Shown: positions 28,003 to 39,312, counted from the stretch's first letter. The stretch is 64,000 nt of DNA from Pseudomonas urmiensis (GCF_014268815.2 NZ_JABWRE020000001.1:501001-565000), one strand, 5' to 3'. Program-made: numbers and translations. Notes: generated by a model from the letters alone, not told the origin.

Positions 28003-28758
28003 ATGGATAAGACCAAGCAAGCGGCACCGTCCTCGGTGCCGCGCCACGTTGCGATCATCATGGACGGCAACAATCGCTGGGCGAAGAAGCGTCTGCTGCC
28101 CGGCGTTGCCGGTCACAAAGCAGGCGTCGATGCCGTGCGTGCGGTGATTGAGGTCTGTGCCGAGGCTGGGGTCGAGGTGCTGACCCTGTTCGCCTTCTCC
28201 AGTGAAAACTGGCAGCGTCCGGCGGAAGAAGTCGGCGCGTTGATGGAGCTGTTCTTCACGGCCTTGCGCCGCGAAGCTCGGCGCCTCAACGAGAACAACA
28301 TCAGCCTGCGCATCATTGGTGATCGCTCGCGCTTCCATCCGGAACTGCAAGCAGCCATGCGTGAGGCCGAGGCTGCGACTGCGGGGAGTAATCGCTTCAT
28401 TCTCCAGGTCGCCGCCAACTACGGTGGTCAGTGGGACATCGCCCAGGCCGCCCAGCGGTTGGCTCGTGAGGTCCAGGCCGGTCATCTGCGCCCGGACGAC
28501 ATCACCCCTGGCTTGTTGCAGACCTGCCTGTCGACGGGTGATCTGCCGTTGCCTGACTTGTGTATCCGTACCGGTGGCGAACACCGCATCAGCAATTTCC
28601 TGCTGTGGCAGCTGGCCTATGCCGAGCTGTACTTCTCCGACCTGTTCTGGCCGGACTTCAAACACGAGGCCATGCGTACCGCCCTGGCCGATTTCGCTTC
28701 GCGCCAGCGCCGCTTTGGTAAGACCAGCGAGCAGGTCGAGGCTGGAGCTCGTGCTTAA
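28003..28758 (+). CDS. uppS: Undecaprenyl diphosphate synthase (cis-prenyltransferase)
   Basis: 251 residues. It extends farnesyl diphosphate with eight isopentenyl units to make the C55 lipid carrier for cell wall and O-antigen synthesis. The catalytic HVAIIMDGNNRWAKKR (Asp in MDGN) and the C-terminal LCIRTGGEHRISNFLLWQ and ELYF segments are present. The stop shares one base with the cdsA start (TAATG), so translation is coupled. Confidence 0.97.
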   Translation: MDKTKQAAPSSVPRHVAIIMDGNNRWAKKRLLPGVAGHKAGVDAVRAVIEVCAEAGVEVLTLFAFSSENWQRPAEEVGALMELFFTALRREARRLNENNISLRIIGDRSRFHPELQAAMREAEAATAGSNRFILQVAANYGGQWDIAQAAQRLAREVQAGHLRPDDITPGLLQTCLSTGDLPLPDLCIRTGGEHRISNFLLWQLAYAELYFSDLFWPDFKHEAMRTALADFASRQRRFGKTSEQVEAGARA

Positions 28759-29573
28759 TGCTTAAACAACGCATCATTACCGCGCTGATCCTGCTGCCGA
28801 TCGCGCTGGGTGGCTTCTTCCTGCTCAATGGCGGGGATTTCGCCCTCTTCATCGGCTTCGTAGTAACGCTTGGCGCCTGGGAATGGGCACGCTTGGCTGG
28901 ACTGATGGCCCAGCCGCTGCGCATTGCCTACGCCGCAGTGGTTGCTGGGGCGCTGATGCTGCTGTACCTGATGCCGGACCTGGCGCCCTGGGTGCTCGGC
29001 GCTTCGGTGATCTGGTGGGGGTTGGCCACCTGGCTGGTACTGACGTATCCGCGTAGCAGCGAGCTGTGGAGCAGTGCCGCTTGCCGTCTGTTGATTGGTC
29101 TGCTGGTGTTGCTGCCGGCTTGGCAGGGGCTGGTGTTGCTCAAGCACTGGCCGCTGGGGAACGGCCTGATCCTGTCGGTCATGGTGCTGGTCTGGGCCGC
29201 CGATATCGGCGCGTATTTCTCCGGTCGTGCCTTTGGCAAGCGCAAGCTGGCCCCGCAGGTCAGTCCAGGCAAGAGCTGGGAGGGCGTCTATGGTGGCCTC
29301 ACCGTCAGCCTGCTGATTGCGCTGGGTGTCGGCCTGGTGCGCGAGTGGAGCATCGGCCAGCTGCTGCTGGGCTTGCTGGGCGCCGTGGTGGTAGTCATGG
29401 CCTCGGTGGTCGGCGACCTCACCGAAAGCATGTTCAAGCGCCGCGAAGGGATCAAGGACAGCAGCAATCTGCTGCCTGGCCATGGCGGCGTGCTCGATCG
29501 CATCGACAGCCTGACCGCCGCGATTCCGATGTTCGCCGTGCTGCTCTGGGCTGCTGAATGGGGTGTCATGTGA
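28758..29573 (+). CDS. cdsA: Phosphatidate cytidylyltransferase
   Basis: 271 residues, integral inner-membrane protein with about seven to eight hydrophobic helices. It makes CDP-diacylglycerol, the precursor of all phospholipids. The C-terminal CDP-alcohol-type signature [29 protein letters not shown] is intact. Coupled to uppS upstream by a one-base overlap and to dxr downstream. Confidence 0.96.
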   Translation: MLKQRIITALILLPIALGGFFLLNGGDFALFIGFVVTLGAWEWARLAGLMAQPLRIAYAAVVAGALMLLYLMPDLAPWVLGASVIWWGLATWLVLTYPRSSELWSSAACRLLIGLLVLLPAWQGLVLLKHWPLGNGLILSVMVLVWAADIGAYFSGRAFGKRKLAPQVSPGKSWEGVYGGLTVSLLIALGVGLVREWSIGQLLLGLLGAVVVVMASVVGDLTESMFKRREGIKDSSNLLPGHGGVLDRIDSLTAAIPMFAVLLWAAEWGVM

Positions 29574-30760
29574 GCCGAGTGCAACGCATTACGGTGCTGG
29601 GTGCCACCGGCTCGATTGGCCTTAGCACGCTGGATGTGATCGCCCGTCATCCTGAGCGTTACCAGGTGTTCGCCCTGAGCGGTTACTCGCAGGTGGATGA
29701 GTTGCTGGCCCTGTGCTTGCGTCATCGCCCGGTCTACGCCGTGGTGCCGAGTGCCGAGGCTGCTAGCCGTTTGCGTGCAGGTCTAAGTGCCGCGGGTAGC
29801 GCCACCGAAGTATTGGAAGGCGAGGCAGGGCTGTGCCAAGTGGCCGCCGCGAGCGACGTGGATGCGGTGATGGCGGCGATTGTCGGCGCTGCCGGCCTGC
29901 GGCCAACCCTGGCGGCGGTCGAGGCGGGCAAGAAGGTCTTGCTGGCCAATAAAGAAGCCCTGGTGATGTCCGGCGCGCTGTTCATGGACGCCGTGCGGCG
30001 CAGTGGCGCGGTATTGCTGCCCATCGACAGCGAGCACAACGCCATCTTCCAGTGCCTGCCGGGCAATTATGCCCAGGGCTTGAGTGCTGTGGGGGTGCGA
30101 CGCATCCTGCTGACCGCCTCTGGTGGGCCGTTCCGCGAGACGTCGGCAGCCGAGCTTGAGCACGTCACTCCAGAGCAGGCGTGCGCGCATCCCAACTGGT
30201 CGATGGGGCGCAAGATTTCCGTCGATTCGGCGAGCATGATGAATAAAGGCCTGGAGCTGATCGAAGCCTGCTGGCTGTTCGATGCGGCGCCAGCCCAGGT
30301 GGAAGTGGTGGTGCATCCCCAGAGCGTGATCCACTCGCTGGTGGATTATGTCGATGGCTCGGTGCTGGCCCAGTTGGGCAACCCGGACATGCGCACCCCC
30401 ATCGCCAACGCCCTGGCCTGGCCGCAAAGGATCGACTCCGGGGTTGCCCCACTGGATCTGTTCGCGGTAGCTCGCCTGGACTTCCAGGCTCCCGACGAGC
30501 AGCGCTTCCCTTGCCTGCGCTTGGCGCGTCAGGCTGCCGAGGCGGGTAATAGCGCCCCGGCGGTACTCAATGCGGCCAATGAAGTGGCGGTCGAGGCATT
30601 TCTCCAGCGGCGTATCCGCTTCCCGGAGATCGCGGGTATGATCGAACAGGTGCTCGACCAGGAGCCGGTGGTGTCATTGCCCTCGCTGGATGCGGTGTTT
30701 GCCGCCGACCAGCGTGCCCGGGAGCTGTCCCGTGAATGGTTGCGGCGTCACGCTCGCTGA
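29570..30760 (+). CDS. dxr: 1-deoxy-D-xylulose 5-phosphate reductoisomerase
   Basis: 396 residues from a GTG that overlaps the cdsA stop (GTGA); this start gives (M)[10 protein letters not shown] as in relatives, whereas the ATG four codons earlier lies deeper in cdsA. It catalyses the first committed step of the MEP isoprenoid pathway using NADPH. The GATGSIG nucleotide motif, [11 protein letters not shown] metal/substrate loop and [19 protein letters not shown] block are present. ispD and ispF of the same pathway are at 50080 and 53915. Confidence 0.96.
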   Translation: MSRVQRITVLGATGSIGLSTLDVIARHPERYQVFALSGYSQVDELLALCLRHRPVYAVVPSAEAASRLRAGLSAAGSATEVLEGEAGLCQVAAASDVDAVMAAIVGAAGLRPTLAAVEAGKKVLLANKEALVMSGALFMDAVRRSGAVLLPIDSEHNAIFQCLPGNYAQGLSAVGVRRILLTASGGPFRETSAAELEHVTPEQACAHPNWSMGRKISVDSASMMNKGLELIEACWLFDAAPAQVEVVVHPQSVIHSLVDYVDGSVLAQLGNPDMRTPIANALAWPQRIDSGVAPLDLFAVARLDFQAPDEQRFPCLRLARQAAEAGNSAPAVLNAANEVAVEAFLQRRIRFPEIAGMIEQVLDQEPVVSLPSLDAVFAADQRARELSREWLRRHAR

Positions 30761-30806
30761 TGCGTAGTGGCTCCAGAGTTGTGCTGAACGTCATTCGGAG
30801 ATGGAT

Positions 30807-32159
30807 ATGACTGCGCTCTACATGATTATCGGCACCCTGGTGGCGCTGGGTGTACTTGTCACTTTCCATGAGTTCGGCCACTTCTGGGTGGCCCGCCGTT
30901 GTGGGGTCAAGGTGCTGCGCTTCTCGGTCGGTTTCGGCACGCCGCTGCTGCGCTGGCATGACCGCCATGGCACCGAGTTCGTCGTCGCGGCGATTCCGCT
31001 GGGTGGCTACGTCAAGATGCTCGACGAGCGCGAGGGCGACGTGCCGCCTGCGCTGGTCGATCAATCGTTCAATCGCAAACCGGTCGGGCAGCGTATCGCC
31101 ATCGTTGCCGCCGGACCTATTGCCAACTTCCTCCTGGCCATCGTGTTCTTCTGGGCCCTGGCCATGCTCGGCACCCAGCAGGTGCGCCCGGTGATTGGTG
31201 CCGTTGAGCCGGCGAGCCTGGCCGCTTCTGCTGGCTTGGTCGCAGGTCAAGAGATCGTTTCGGTTGACGGTAAGGCGACCAATGGTTGGTCAGCGGTCAA
31301 TCTGCAGCTGGTGCGGCGTCTTGGCGAAAGCGGTGTGCTGCGTGTTGGCGTTCTCGATGAAGGCGCCACAGCCGAGCGTCAGCACGAGATCAAGCTCGAT
31401 CAATGGCTCAAAGGCGCGGATGAGCCTGACCCGATCCAGTCGCTGGGCTTGCGCCCATGGCGTCCAGTGATCAGCCCGGTGCTGGCCGAGATCGATCCGA
31501 AGGGGCCGGCTGCGGCTGCCGGGCTCAAGACCGGTGACAAGCTGCTGAGCCTGGATGGCGTTGCCCTGAACGACTGGCAACAAGTGGTCGACAGTGTCCG
31601 TGCCCGTCCCGAGGCCAAGGTGCAATTGCGCGTCGAGCGTGACGGCGCGGTGCTGGATATCCCGGTGACCTTGGCCCGTAAAGGTGAAGGTCAAGCCTCC
31701 GGTGGCTACCTCGGGGCTGGCGTCAAAGGTGGCGAATGGCCCGCCAACATGCTCCGCGAAGTCAGCTATGGGCCGCTCGAAGCGGTGGGCGAGGGCCTCT
31801 CGCGTACCTGGAACATGAGCATACTGACCCTTGAATCGCTGAAGAAAATGCTGTTCGGGGAGCTCTCGGTAAAAAACTTGAGCGGACCGATAACCATTGC
31901 TAAAGTGGCGGGCGCTTCAGCCCAGTCGGGCGTTGGGGATTTCCTGAATTTCCTGGCCTACCTGAGCATAAGCCTGGGGGTTCTTAACCTGCTGCCCATT
32001 CCAGTACTGGATGGGGGGCATTTGCTGTTCTACCTGATCGAGTTGGCGCGCGGTCGTCCGCTGTCGGATCGGGTGCAAGGTTGGGGGGTCCAGATCGGTA
32101 TCAGTTTGGTCATAGGGGTGATGTTGCTCGCCCTGATCAACGATCTGGGTCGACTATAA
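30807..32159 (+). CDS. rseP: Intramembrane site-2 zinc protease RseP
   Basis: 450 residues from the second ATG, which has CGGAG six bases upstream; the ATG two codons earlier has no room for a ribosome site. The zinc motif H21-E22-F-G-H25 lies in the first membrane helix, two PDZ domains follow in the periplasm, and the third ligand is in PVLDGGHLLFY near the C-terminus. It cleaves the anti-sigma factor (MucA in pseudomonads) to release the AlgU/sigma-E envelope stress response. Neighbour of bamA, as usual. Confidence 0.95.
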   Translation: MTALYMIIGTLVALGVLVTFHEFGHFWVARRCGVKVLRFSVGFGTPLLRWHDRHGTEFVVAAIPLGGYVKMLDEREGDVPPALVDQSFNRKPVGQRIAIVAAGPIANFLLAIVFFWALAMLGTQQVRPVIGAVEPASLAASAGLVAGQEIVSVDGKATNGWSAVNLQLVRRLGESGVLRVGVLDEGATAERQHEIKLDQWLKGADEPDPIQSLGLRPWRPVISPVLAEIDPKGPAAAAGLKTGDKLLSLDGVALNDWQQVVDSVRARPEAKVQLRVERDGAVLDIPVTLARKGEGQASGGYLGAGVKGGEWPANMLREVSYGPLEAVGEGLSRTWNMSILTLESLKKMLFGELSVKNLSGPITIAKVAGASAQSGVGDFLNFLAYLSISLGVLNLLPIPVLDGGHLLFYLIELARGRPLSDRVQGWGVQIGISLVIGVMLLALINDLGRL

Positions 32160-32174
32160 AAGCTTCGCATTGCG

Positions 32175-32204
32175 AACCTGCCGCCCTTTCGCGGCAGGTT
32201 GTTT
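32175..32204 (+). terminator. Intrinsic terminator between rseP and bamA
   Basis: AACCTGCCGC and GCGGCAGGTT form a perfect 10-bp stem with a CCTTTC loop, followed by GTTTATT. It suggests that bamA and the genes after it are also served by read-through or a separate start. Confidence 0.85.
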
Positions 32205-32230
32205 ATTGCCAGTTGGAATAAAAGGACTTC

Positions 32231-34591
32231 ATGAAACGTCTGCTGCTAACTGCGGTCCTCTCCGCACTGATGATCGCTGAAGTTCACGCCGAGTCCTTCA
32301 CCATCTCCGATATTCGTGTCAACGGCCTGCAGCGGGTGTCCGCCGGCAGCGTGTTCGGCGCCTTGCCCCTGAACGTGGGCGATCAGGCCGACGACCGTCG
32401 CCTGGTGGATTCCACCCGCTCGCTGTTCAAGACCGGCTTCTTCCAGGACATCCAGCTGAGCCGCGACGGCAATGTCCTGATCATCAACGTGGTCGAGCGC
32501 CCGTCGGTGTCGAGCATCGAGATCGAAGGCAACAAGGCGATCAGCACCGAAGACCTGATGAAAGGTCTCAAGCAGTCGGGCCTGGCTGAAGGCGAAATCT
32601 TCCAGCGCGCCACCCTTGAAGGTGTGCGTAACGAGCTGCAGCGCCAGTACGTGGCCCAGGGCCGCTACTCGGCTGAAGTCGACGCCGAGGTGGTGCCGCA
32701 GCCGCGCAACCGCGTTGGCCTGAAGATCAAGATCAACGAAGGCACGGTCGCTGCCATCCAGCACATCAACGTGGTGGGCAACACCGTGTTCGATGATGAA
32801 GAACTCGGTCAGCTGTTCGAGCTCAAGACCACCAACTGGCTGTCGTTCTTCAAGAACGACGACAAGTATGCTCGCGAAAAACTCTCCGGTGACCTGGAGC
32901 GCCTGCGTTCCTACTACCTGGACCGCGGCTACATCAACATGGACATCGCTTCGACCCAGGTATCGATTACCCCGGACAAGAAGCACGTGTACATCACCGT
33001 CAACATCAACGAAGGTGAGAAGTACACCGTTCGTGACGTGAAGCTGTCCGGCGACCTCAAGGTGCCGGAAGACCAGGTCAAGTCGCTGCTGCTGGTGCAG
33101 CCTGGCCAGGTGTTCTCGCGCAAGGTGATGACCACCACGTCCGACCTGATCACCCGTCGCCTGGGTAACGAAGGCTATACCTTCGCCAACGTCAACGGCG
33201 TACCGCAACCGAACGATGAAGACCATACCGTCGACATCATGTTCGTGGTCGACCCGGGCAAGCGTGCCTACGTCAACCGCATCAACTACCGCGGTAACAC
33301 CAAGACCGAAGACGAAGTGCTGCGTCGCGAAATGCGCCAGATGGAAGGCGGCTGGGCGTCGACCTACCTGATCGACCAGTCCAAGACCCGTCTGGAGCGC
33401 CTGGGCTTCTTCAAGGAAGTCAACGTCGAGACCCCGCCAGTGCCAGGCACCGACGACCAGGTCGACGTCAACTACAGCGTTGAAGAGCAGGCTTCCGGCT
33501 CGATCACCGCCAGCGTCGGTTTCGCCCAGAGCGCGGGCCTGATCCTCGGTGGTTCGATCAGCCAGACCAACTTCCTCGGTACCGGTAACAAGGTGTCGAT
33601 CGGCCTGACCCGAAGCGAATACCAGACCCGCTACAACTTCGGCTTCGTTGACCCCTACTGGACTGCCGATGGCGTCAGCCTGGGTTACAACGCCTTCTAC
33701 CGCAGCACCGACTACGATGACCTCGACGTCGACGTAGCCAGCTACGCAGTAGACAGCCTGGGCGCCGGTGTCAGCATCGGTTACCCGATCAGCGAAACCT
33801 CGCGTCTGACCTATGGCCTGACCGTACAGCAGGACAAACTCAAGACTGGCCGTTACACCGTTGACGAGATCTTCGACTTCGTCGAGAAGGAAGGCGATAA
33901 CTTCCTCAACTTCAAGGCGTCGGTCGGTTGGTCCGAGTCGACCCTGAACAAAGGCGTGCTGGCAACCCGTGGTCATTCGCAAAGCCTGACCCTGGAAACA
34001 ACCGTGCCGGGCAGCGACCTGTCGTTCTACAAGCTCGACTACCGCGGCCAGCTGTTCAAGCCAATCAACAACGACTACACCCTGCGTCTGCACACTGAGT
34101 TGGGTTACGGCGACGGCTTCGGCGGCACTTCCGGCCTGCCGTTCTATGAGAACTACTACGCGGGTGGTTTCAACTCGGTGCGTGGCTTCAAGGACAGCAG
34201 CTTGGGTCCACGTAGTACGCCAAGCCGTGGTGCGGGCGTTACCGGCAACCAAGGCACTGTCGCCGACCCGGATCAGGATCCGCTGCCATTCGGTGGTAAC
34301 GTCCTCGTCCAAGGTGGTGTCGAGTTGCTGTTCCCGCTGCCGTTCGTCAAGGACCAGCGCTCGCTGCGTACTTCCGTGTTCTGGGACGTGGGTAACGTGT
34401 TCGACACCAATTGCGGCTCCAAGCCTGATTGCGAGAAAGTCGGCCTGTCTGGCCTGGCCAGCTCGGTCGGCCTGGGCGTGACCTGGATTACGGCCTTGGG
34501 CCCGCTGAGCTTCAGCCTGGCGATGCCGATCAAGAAGCCGGACGAAGCCGACACCCAGGTGTTCCAATTCTCTCTGGGCCAGACCTTCTAA
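32231..34591 (+). CDS. bamA: Outer membrane protein assembly factor BamA
   Basis: 786 residues. A signal peptide is cut after about residue 20 (EVHA-ES). Five POTRA domains fill residues 21-420 and a 16-strand Omp85 barrel the rest, with the conserved VRGF in NSVRGFKDSS and a C-terminal phenylalanine (LGQTF). It inserts beta-barrel proteins into the outer membrane. AAAGGAC precedes the ATG. Followed by the chaperone gene ompH, its functional partner. Confidence 0.98.
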   Translation: MKRLLLTAVLSALMIAEVHAESFTISDIRVNGLQRVSAGSVFGALPLNVGDQADDRRLVDSTRSLFKTGFFQDIQLSRDGNVLIINVVERPSVSSIEIEGNKAISTEDLMKGLKQSGLAEGEIFQRATLEGVRNELQRQYVAQGRYSAEVDAEVVPQPRNRVGLKIKINEGTVAAIQHINVVGNTVFDDEELGQLFELKTTNWLSFFKNDDKYAREKLSGDLERLRSYYLDRGYINMDIASTQVSITPDKKHVYITVNINEGEKYTVRDVKLSGDLKVPEDQVKSLLLVQPGQVFSRKVMTTTSDLITRRLGNEGYTFANVNGVPQPNDEDHTVDIMFVVDPGKRAYVNRINYRGNTKTEDEVLRREMRQMEGGWASTYLIDQSKTRLERLGFFKEVNVETPPVPGTDDQVDVNYSVEEQASGSITASVGFAQSAGLILGGSISQTNFLGTGNKVSIGLTRSEYQTRYNFGFVDPYWTADGVSLGYNAFYRSTDYDDLDVDVASYAVDSLGAGVSIGYPISETSRLTYGLTVQQDKLKTGRYTVDEIFDFVEKEGDNFLNFKASVGWSESTLNKGVLATRGHSQSLTLETTVPGSDLSFYKLDYRGQLFKPINNDYTLRLHTELGYGDGFGGTSGLPFYENYYAGGFNSVRGFKDSSLGPRSTPSRGAGVTGNQGTVADPDQDPLPFGGNVLVQGGVELLFPLPFVKDQRSLRTSVFWDVGNVFDTNCGSKPDCEKVGLSGLASSVGLGVTWITALGPLSFSLAMPIKKPDEADTQVFQFSLGQTF

Positions 34592-34635
34592 GGTCGGCCC
34601 TTGCTTAACGACAACGGTTTATTCAGGAGTGCATC

Positions 34636-35139
34636 GTGCGTAAGTTGACTCAAATGGCCGTTATGGCCGCGGCGCTGGTCGCCACCCCGGCTTTCGCCGA
34701 AATGAAAGTTGCCGTGCTGAACTACCAGATGGCACTGCTCGAGTCGGACGCTGCGAAAAAGTACGCAGTGGATGCGGAGAAGAAATTCGGCCCACAACTG
34801 ACCAAGCTCAAGAGCCTGGAAAGCAGCGCCAAGGGCATCCAGGACCGTCTGATCAAGGGCGGCGACAAGATGCAGCAGCAAGAGCGTGAGCGCCTGGAGC
34901 TCGAATTCAAGCAAAAAGCACGTGACTTCCAGTTCCAGTCCAAGGAACTCAACGAAGCCAAGGCCGTTGCCGACCGCGACATGCTCAAGCAGCTCAAGCC
35001 TAAGCTGGACGGCGCTGTGGAAGAAGTGATCAAGAAGGGTGGCTTTGACCTGGTGCTCGAGCGCGGCGCAGTGATCGATGTCAAACCGCAGTACGACATC
35101 ACTCGCCAAGTCATCGAGCGCATGAACCAAGCCCGTTGA
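34636..35139 (+). CDS. skp: Periplasmic chaperone Skp (OmpH)
   Basis: 167 residues from a GTG with AGGAG six bases upstream. A signal peptide ends at TPAFA. The mature protein is a long charged helical hairpin typical of Skp, which forms a trimeric 'jellyfish' that holds unfolded outer-membrane proteins for BamA. One base separates it from lpxD, so translation is probably coupled. Confidence 0.95.
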   Translation: MRKLTQMAVMAAALVATPAFAEMKVAVLNYQMALLESDAAKKYAVDAEKKFGPQLTKLKSLESSAKGIQDRLIKGGDKMQQQERERLELEFKQKARDFQFQSKELNEAKAVADRDMLKQLKPKLDGAVEEVIKKGGFDLVLERGAVIDVKPQYDITRQVIERMNQAR

Positions 35140-35140
35140 T

Positions 35141-36196
35141 ATGACCCTGACCATGACGCTCGGCCAACTGGCCGAGGCGCTCGGCGCCACCCTCAAGGGG
35201 CCCGAGTCGCTGCAAATCACCGGCCTGGCCACCTTGCAGGAGGCCGGTCCCGGGCAGTTGAGCTTCCTGGCCAATCCGCAGTACCGCAAGTACCTGGATA
35301 ACGCCCAGGCTGCGGCGGTACTGCTCAAGGCCGCGGATGCCGAAGGTTACGCGGGCAATGCGCTGATCGTTGCTGATCCTTACCTTGCCTATGCACGCAT
35401 CTCCCATCTGTTCGATCCCAAGCCCAAGGCTGTGGCGGGTATTCATCCCAGCGCCGTGGTTGCCGAAGATGCCCAGGTGGACGCCAGCGCCAGCATCGGC
35501 CCGTTCGCGGTGATCGAGAGTGGTGCGCAGATCGCGGCCAACGTAACCGTCGGCGCGCACTGCTTCATCGGTGCTCGCTGCGTGATTGGCGAAGGTGGCT
35601 GGTTGGCGCCGCGGGTCACGTTGTATCACGACGTGACCATCGGCCAGCGCGTGACCATTCAGTCCGGCGCCGTGATCGGCGGTGAAGGCTTCGGCTTTGC
35701 CAACGAGAAGGGTGTGTGGCGCAAGATCGCCCAGATCGGCGGCGTGACCATTGGCGACGATGTCGAGATCGGTGTGAACACTGCGGTCGACCGCGGCGCG
35801 CTGTCGGACACGCGCATTGGCGACGGGGTCAAGCTGGATAACCAGATCCAGATCGCCCACAACGTGCAAATTGGCGACCACACCGCGATGGCGGCCTGTG
35901 TCGGCATTTCTGGCAGCACCCGCATCGGCAAGCATTGCACCATCGCCGGCGGCGTCGGCATGGTCGGTCATATCGATGTGTGCGACAACGTATTCGTCTC
36001 CGGCATGACCATGGTTACCCGTTCGATCACCGAGCCGGGTGGCTATTCTTCGGGTACCGCCATGCAGACCTTGGGCGATTGGCGCAAGAGCGCGGCGCGC
36101 ATTCGTCAGCTGGACGAGATGGCCAAGCGTCTCCAGCAACTGGAAAAACGTGTCGATACCGTGACCTCAGGTGGCCAGCCGACATCAGAAGGCTGA
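35141..36196 (+). CDS. lpxD: UDP-3-O-(3-hydroxyacyl)glucosamine N-acyltransferase
   Basis: 351 residues. Third step of lipid A synthesis. An N-terminal uridine-binding domain (1-100) is followed by hexapeptide left-handed beta-helix repeats (about 100-310) and a C-terminal helix. The catalytic His is in [15 protein letters not shown] second ATG two codons in (MTLGQL) is possible. Member of the skp-lpxD-fabZ-lpxA-lpxB run. Confidence 0.97.
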   Translation: MTLTMTLGQLAEALGATLKGPESLQITGLATLQEAGPGQLSFLANPQYRKYLDNAQAAAVLLKAADAEGYAGNALIVADPYLAYARISHLFDPKPKAVAGIHPSAVVAEDAQVDASASIGPFAVIESGAQIAANVTVGAHCFIGARCVIGEGGWLAPRVTLYHDVTIGQRVTIQSGAVIGGEGFGFANEKGVWRKIAQIGGVTIGDDVEIGVNTAVDRGALSDTRIGDGVKLDNQIQIAHNVQIGDHTAMAACVGISGSTRIGKHCTIAGGVGMVGHIDVCDNVFVSGMTMVTRSITEPGGYSSGTAMQTLGDWRKSAARIRQLDEMAKRLQQLEKRVDTVTSGGQPTSEG

Positions 36197-36309
36197 TACC
36201 ATTTCCTGAGCAAGAGTGAACCGTCGCTAGCTGGCTCCTCTTTGGATTGCAAAAGGAGCGTGTGGTCAGCACCTGCGCTCCCTATTCTTATTACAGGCTT
36301 CCCCCCGAA

Positions 36310-36750
36310 ATGATGGACATCAACGAGATTCGCGAATACCTGCCTCACCGTTACCCGTTCCTGTTGGTGGACCGTGTGACGGAGCTGGACTTCGAGGCCC
36401 AGAGCATTCGTGCCTACAAGAATGTCAGCATCAATGAGCCGTTCTTCAATGGCCATTTCCCCGCGCATCCAATCATGCCGGGCGTGCTGATCATCGAGGC
36501 GATGGCCCAGGCGGCCGGGATTCTCGGATTCAAGATGCTTGACGCCAAGCCTGCCGATGGCACGCTCTACTATTTCGTCGGCTCCGACAAGCTGCGTTTC
36601 CGTCAGCCGGTACTGCCGGGCGATCAACTGGTGCTGGAAGCCAAGTTCCTCAGCCGCAAGAGCATGATCTGGAAGTTCGAGTGCCGCGCCCTGGTCGATG
36701 GCAAGCCAGTCTGCTCGGCTGAAATTACCTGCGCGGAACGTTCCCTATGA
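36310..36750 (+). CDS. fabZ: (3R)-hydroxyacyl-ACP dehydratase FabZ
   Basis: 146 residues from the ATG giving [23 protein letters not shown]. Hot-dog fold enzyme that dehydrates beta-hydroxyacyl-ACP in fatty acid elongation. The catalytic His lies in PHRYPF and the Glu in [11 protein letters not shown]. Its use of the same hydroxyacyl-ACP pool as LpxA/LpxD explains the location. The stop overlaps the lpxA start (ATGA). The 113 bases upstream show no clear signal. Confidence 0.97.
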   Translation: MMDINEIREYLPHRYPFLLVDRVTELDFEAQSIRAYKNVSINEPFFNGHFPAHPIMPGVLIIEAMAQAAGILGFKMLDAKPADGTLYYFVGSDKLRFRQPVLPGDQLVLEAKFLSRKSMIWKFECRALVDGKPVCSAEITCAERSL

Positions 36751-37523
36751 ATTCGATTGATCCGCGGGCGATCATCGACCCTTCGGCCAAGCTGGCCGAT
36801 GGCGTCGAGGTGGGCCCCTGGTCGATCGTAGGGCCCGATGTCGAAATCGGGGAGGGCACCGTCATCGGCCCGCACGTTGTGCTCAAAGGGCCGACCCGGA
36901 TCGGCAAGCACAACCGCATCTACCAGTTTTCCTCGATTGGTGAAGACACCCCTGACCTCAAGTACAAGGGTGAGGCCACGCGCTTGGTGATTGGCGACCA
37001 CAATGTCATTCGCGAAGGCGTGACCATCCACCGTGGCACTATCCAGGACCGCGCGGAAACCACCCTGGGCGATCACAACCTGATCATGGCCTATGCCCAC
37101 ATCGGCCACGACAGCGTGATCGGCAATCATTGCATCCTGGTCAATAACACTGCCCTGGCGGGCCATGTGCACGTTGGCGACTGGGCGATCCTGTCTGGTT
37201 ACACCCTGGTGCATCAGTACTGCCATATTGGCGCGCATGCGTTTTCTGGCATGGGCACCGCGATCGGCAAAGACGTGCCAGCCTTCGTCACCGTGTTCGG
37301 CAGCCCTGCCGAAGCGCGCAGCATGAACTTCGAGGGTATGCGTCGTCGTGGTTTCAGCGATGAAGTGATCCATGCCTTGCGACGCGCCTACAAGACGGTC
37401 TATCGCCAAGGCCTGACGGTTGAAGACGCGCTCAAAGAGCTCGAAGAGCTCGCCAGCCAACACCCTGAGGTTGCGCTGTTCCGTGAGTCGATCGTGAATT
37501 CCGCTCGCGGCATCACCCGCTGA
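36747..37523 (+). CDS. lpxA: UDP-N-acetylglucosamine O-acyltransferase
   Basis: 258 residues. First step of lipid A synthesis. Left-handed beta-helix of hexapeptide repeats in residues 1-185, then a helical C-terminus. The catalytic His lies in [14 protein letters not shown]. Coupled to fabZ by a 4-base overlap; lpxB begins 1 base after its stop. Confidence 0.98.
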   Translation: MNSIDPRAIIDPSAKLADGVEVGPWSIVGPDVEIGEGTVIGPHVVLKGPTRIGKHNRIYQFSSIGEDTPDLKYKGEATRLVIGDHNVIREGVTIHRGTIQDRAETTLGDHNLIMAYAHIGHDSVIGNHCILVNNTALAGHVHVGDWAILSGYTLVHQYCHIGAHAFSGMGTAIGKDVPAFVTVFGSPAEARSMNFEGMRRRGFSDEVIHALRRAYKTVYRQGLTVEDALKELEELASQHPEVALFRESIVNSARGITR

Positions 37524-37524
37524 C

Positions 37525-38652
37525 ATGGGCCAGCTCTGCGTAGCGTTGGTCGCGGGCGAGGCCAGCGGCGACATTCTTGGCTCGGGCTTGATGCGTGCGC
37601 TCAAGGCGCGTCATCCCGAGGTGCGGTTCATCGGCGTCGGCGGTCCGTTGATGGAAGCCGAAGGCATGCAGTCGTACTTCCCCATGGAGCGCCTGGCGGT
37701 GATGGGCCTGGTGGAAGTGCTGGGGCGCCTACGCGAGCTGCTCAAGCGCCGCAAGGCCTTGATCCAGACACTGATCGCCGAGAAGCCGGATGTGTTCATC
37801 GGCATCGATGCGCCGGATTTCACCCTCAATATCGAACTCAAGCTGCGTCAGGCCGGAATCAAGACCGTGCACTACGTCAGCCCTTCGGTGTGGGCGTGGC
37901 GGCAGAAGCGGGTGCTGAAGATCCGTGAAGGTTGCGACCTGATGCTGACGCTGCTGCCATTCGAGGCGCGGTTCTACGAAGAGCAGGGCGTACCGGTGCG
38001 CTTCGTCGGTCATCCGCTGGCCGATACCATCCCGCTGGATGCTGATCGACAAGCCGCGCGCGCTGAACTTGGCTTGAGCGCGGGGCCACTGGTCGCGTTG
38101 ATGCCGGGCAGCCGCGGCGGTGAAGTCGGCCGTTTGGGCGCGTTGTTCATGGATGCCGCCGAGCGCCTGCGCCAGTTGGTGCCGGGGGTGCGCTTCGTGC
38201 TGCCATGCGCCAATCAGGCGCGTCGCGCCCAGGTTGAGCAGATGCTCGAAGGCCGCGACCTGCCGTTGACCTTGCTTGACGGTCAGTCGCACCAAGCGCT
38301 GGCAGCCTGCGACGCGGTGTTGATCGCTTCGGGCACGGCGACGCTGGAGGCGATGCTGTACAAACGGCCGATGGTAGTCGCCTATCGCCTGGCACCGTTG
38401 ACCTACTGGATCCTCAAGCGCCTGGTGAAGAGCCCGTACGTGTCGTTGCCCAACCTGCTGGCTCAGCGCCTGTTGGTGCCCGAACTGCTGCAGGACGCTG
38501 CGACCAGCGAGGCCCTGGCGCAGACCCTGGCCCCACTGGTGGCCGATGGCAGCCAGCAAACCGAAAGCTTTGATCAGATTCACCGCACCTTGCGTCGTGA
38601 CGCCTCGAACCAGGCGGCAGAGGCGGTGCTTGCCTTGCTGGAGCAACGCTAG
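37525..38652 (+). CDS. lpxB: Lipid-A-disaccharide synthase
   Basis: 375 residues, GT-B glycosyltransferase of family GT19. It joins UDP-diacylglucosamine to lipid X at the inner-membrane surface. The N-terminal [11 protein letters not shown] and the [12 protein letters not shown] and [11 protein letters not shown] motifs are intact. Directly abuts lpxA and rnhB (no intergenic space), so all three are one transcript. Confidence 0.97.
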   Translation: MGQLCVALVAGEASGDILGSGLMRALKARHPEVRFIGVGGPLMEAEGMQSYFPMERLAVMGLVEVLGRLRELLKRRKALIQTLIAEKPDVFIGIDAPDFTLNIELKLRQAGIKTVHYVSPSVWAWRQKRVLKIREGCDLMLTLLPFEARFYEEQGVPVRFVGHPLADTIPLDADRQAARAELGLSAGPLVALMPGSRGGEVGRLGALFMDAAERLRQLVPGVRFVLPCANQARRAQVEQMLEGRDLPLTLLDGQSHQALAACDAVLIASGTATLEAMLYKRPMVVAYRLAPLTYWILKRLVKSPYVSLPNLLAQRLLVPELLQDAATSEALAQTLAPLVADGSQQTESFDQIHRTLRRDASNQAAEAVLALLEQR

Positions 38653-39276
38653 ATGCAGATGGGACTGGATTTCAACCTGGTCGAAGAGCTGGTCGCCGGT
38701 GTCGATGAAGTCGGTCGCGGCCCGCTGTGCGGCGCGGTGGTCACCGCTGCGGTGATTCTTGACCCCAAGCGGCCGATCCTGGGCCTGAACGACTCGAAGA
38801 AGCTCACCGAGGCCAAGCGCGAGGCGCTGTTTGACGAAATCTGTGAAAAGGCCCTGGCCTTTTGCATTGCTCGCGCCGAGGTCGAAGAGATCGACCGCCT
38901 GAACATTCTCCAGGCGACCATGCTGGCCATGCAGCGCGCGGTCGAGGGCTTGAGCATCACGCCGAAACTGGCGCTGATCGACGGCAATCGTTGCCCCAAG
39001 CTGGCCGTGCCAGCGGCGCCGGTGGTGCAGGGCGATGCCCAGGTGCCGGCGATCGCTGCGGCGTCGATTTTGGCCAAGGTCACCCGTGATCGGGAGATGA
39101 GCGCGTTCGAGCTGATCTATCCGGGTTATGGGATGGGCGGGCACAAGGGGTATCCGACTCCGGTGCATCTGGAAGCGCTGGCACGGTTAGGGCCAACGCC
39201 GATTCACCGGCGCTCGTTCGCGCCGGTGCGTGCGGCTTGGGAGGCGCGTGAGGGCGTCTCTACCTCGCTGATCTGA
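38653..39276 (+). CDS. rnhB: Ribonuclease HII
   Basis: 207 residues. Removes ribonucleotides and primers from DNA:RNA hybrids. The metal-binding acids are in [14 protein letters not shown] near the N-terminus and in ALIDGN mid-protein, and the [11 protein letters not shown] block is present. The ATG follows the lpxB TAG with no gap. Terminator at 39284 ends the lipid A transcript. Confidence 0.97.
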   Translation: MQMGLDFNLVEELVAGVDEVGRGPLCGAVVTAAVILDPKRPILGLNDSKKLTEAKREALFDEICEKALAFCIARAEVEEIDRLNILQATMLAMQRAVEGLSITPKLALIDGNRCPKLAVPAAPVVQGDAQVPAIAAASILAKVTRDREMSAFELIYPGYGMGGHKGYPTPVHLEALARLGPTPIHRRSFAPVRAAWEAREGVSTSLI

Positions 39277-39283
39277 TCCGCTT

Positions 39284-39312
39284 ATTGGGGCCGCGCAGCG
39301 GCCCCAATTGTT
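39284..39312 (+). terminator. Rho-independent terminator after rnhB
   Basis: ATTGGGGCCGC pairs with GCGGCCCCAAT (11 bp) around GCA, 7 bases after the rnhB stop, followed by TGTTT. Confidence 0.85.

Noticed and set aside
32246..34567. Long antisense open frame opposite bamA
   Set aside because: Same reason: shadow of a strongly coding gene with biased codons.
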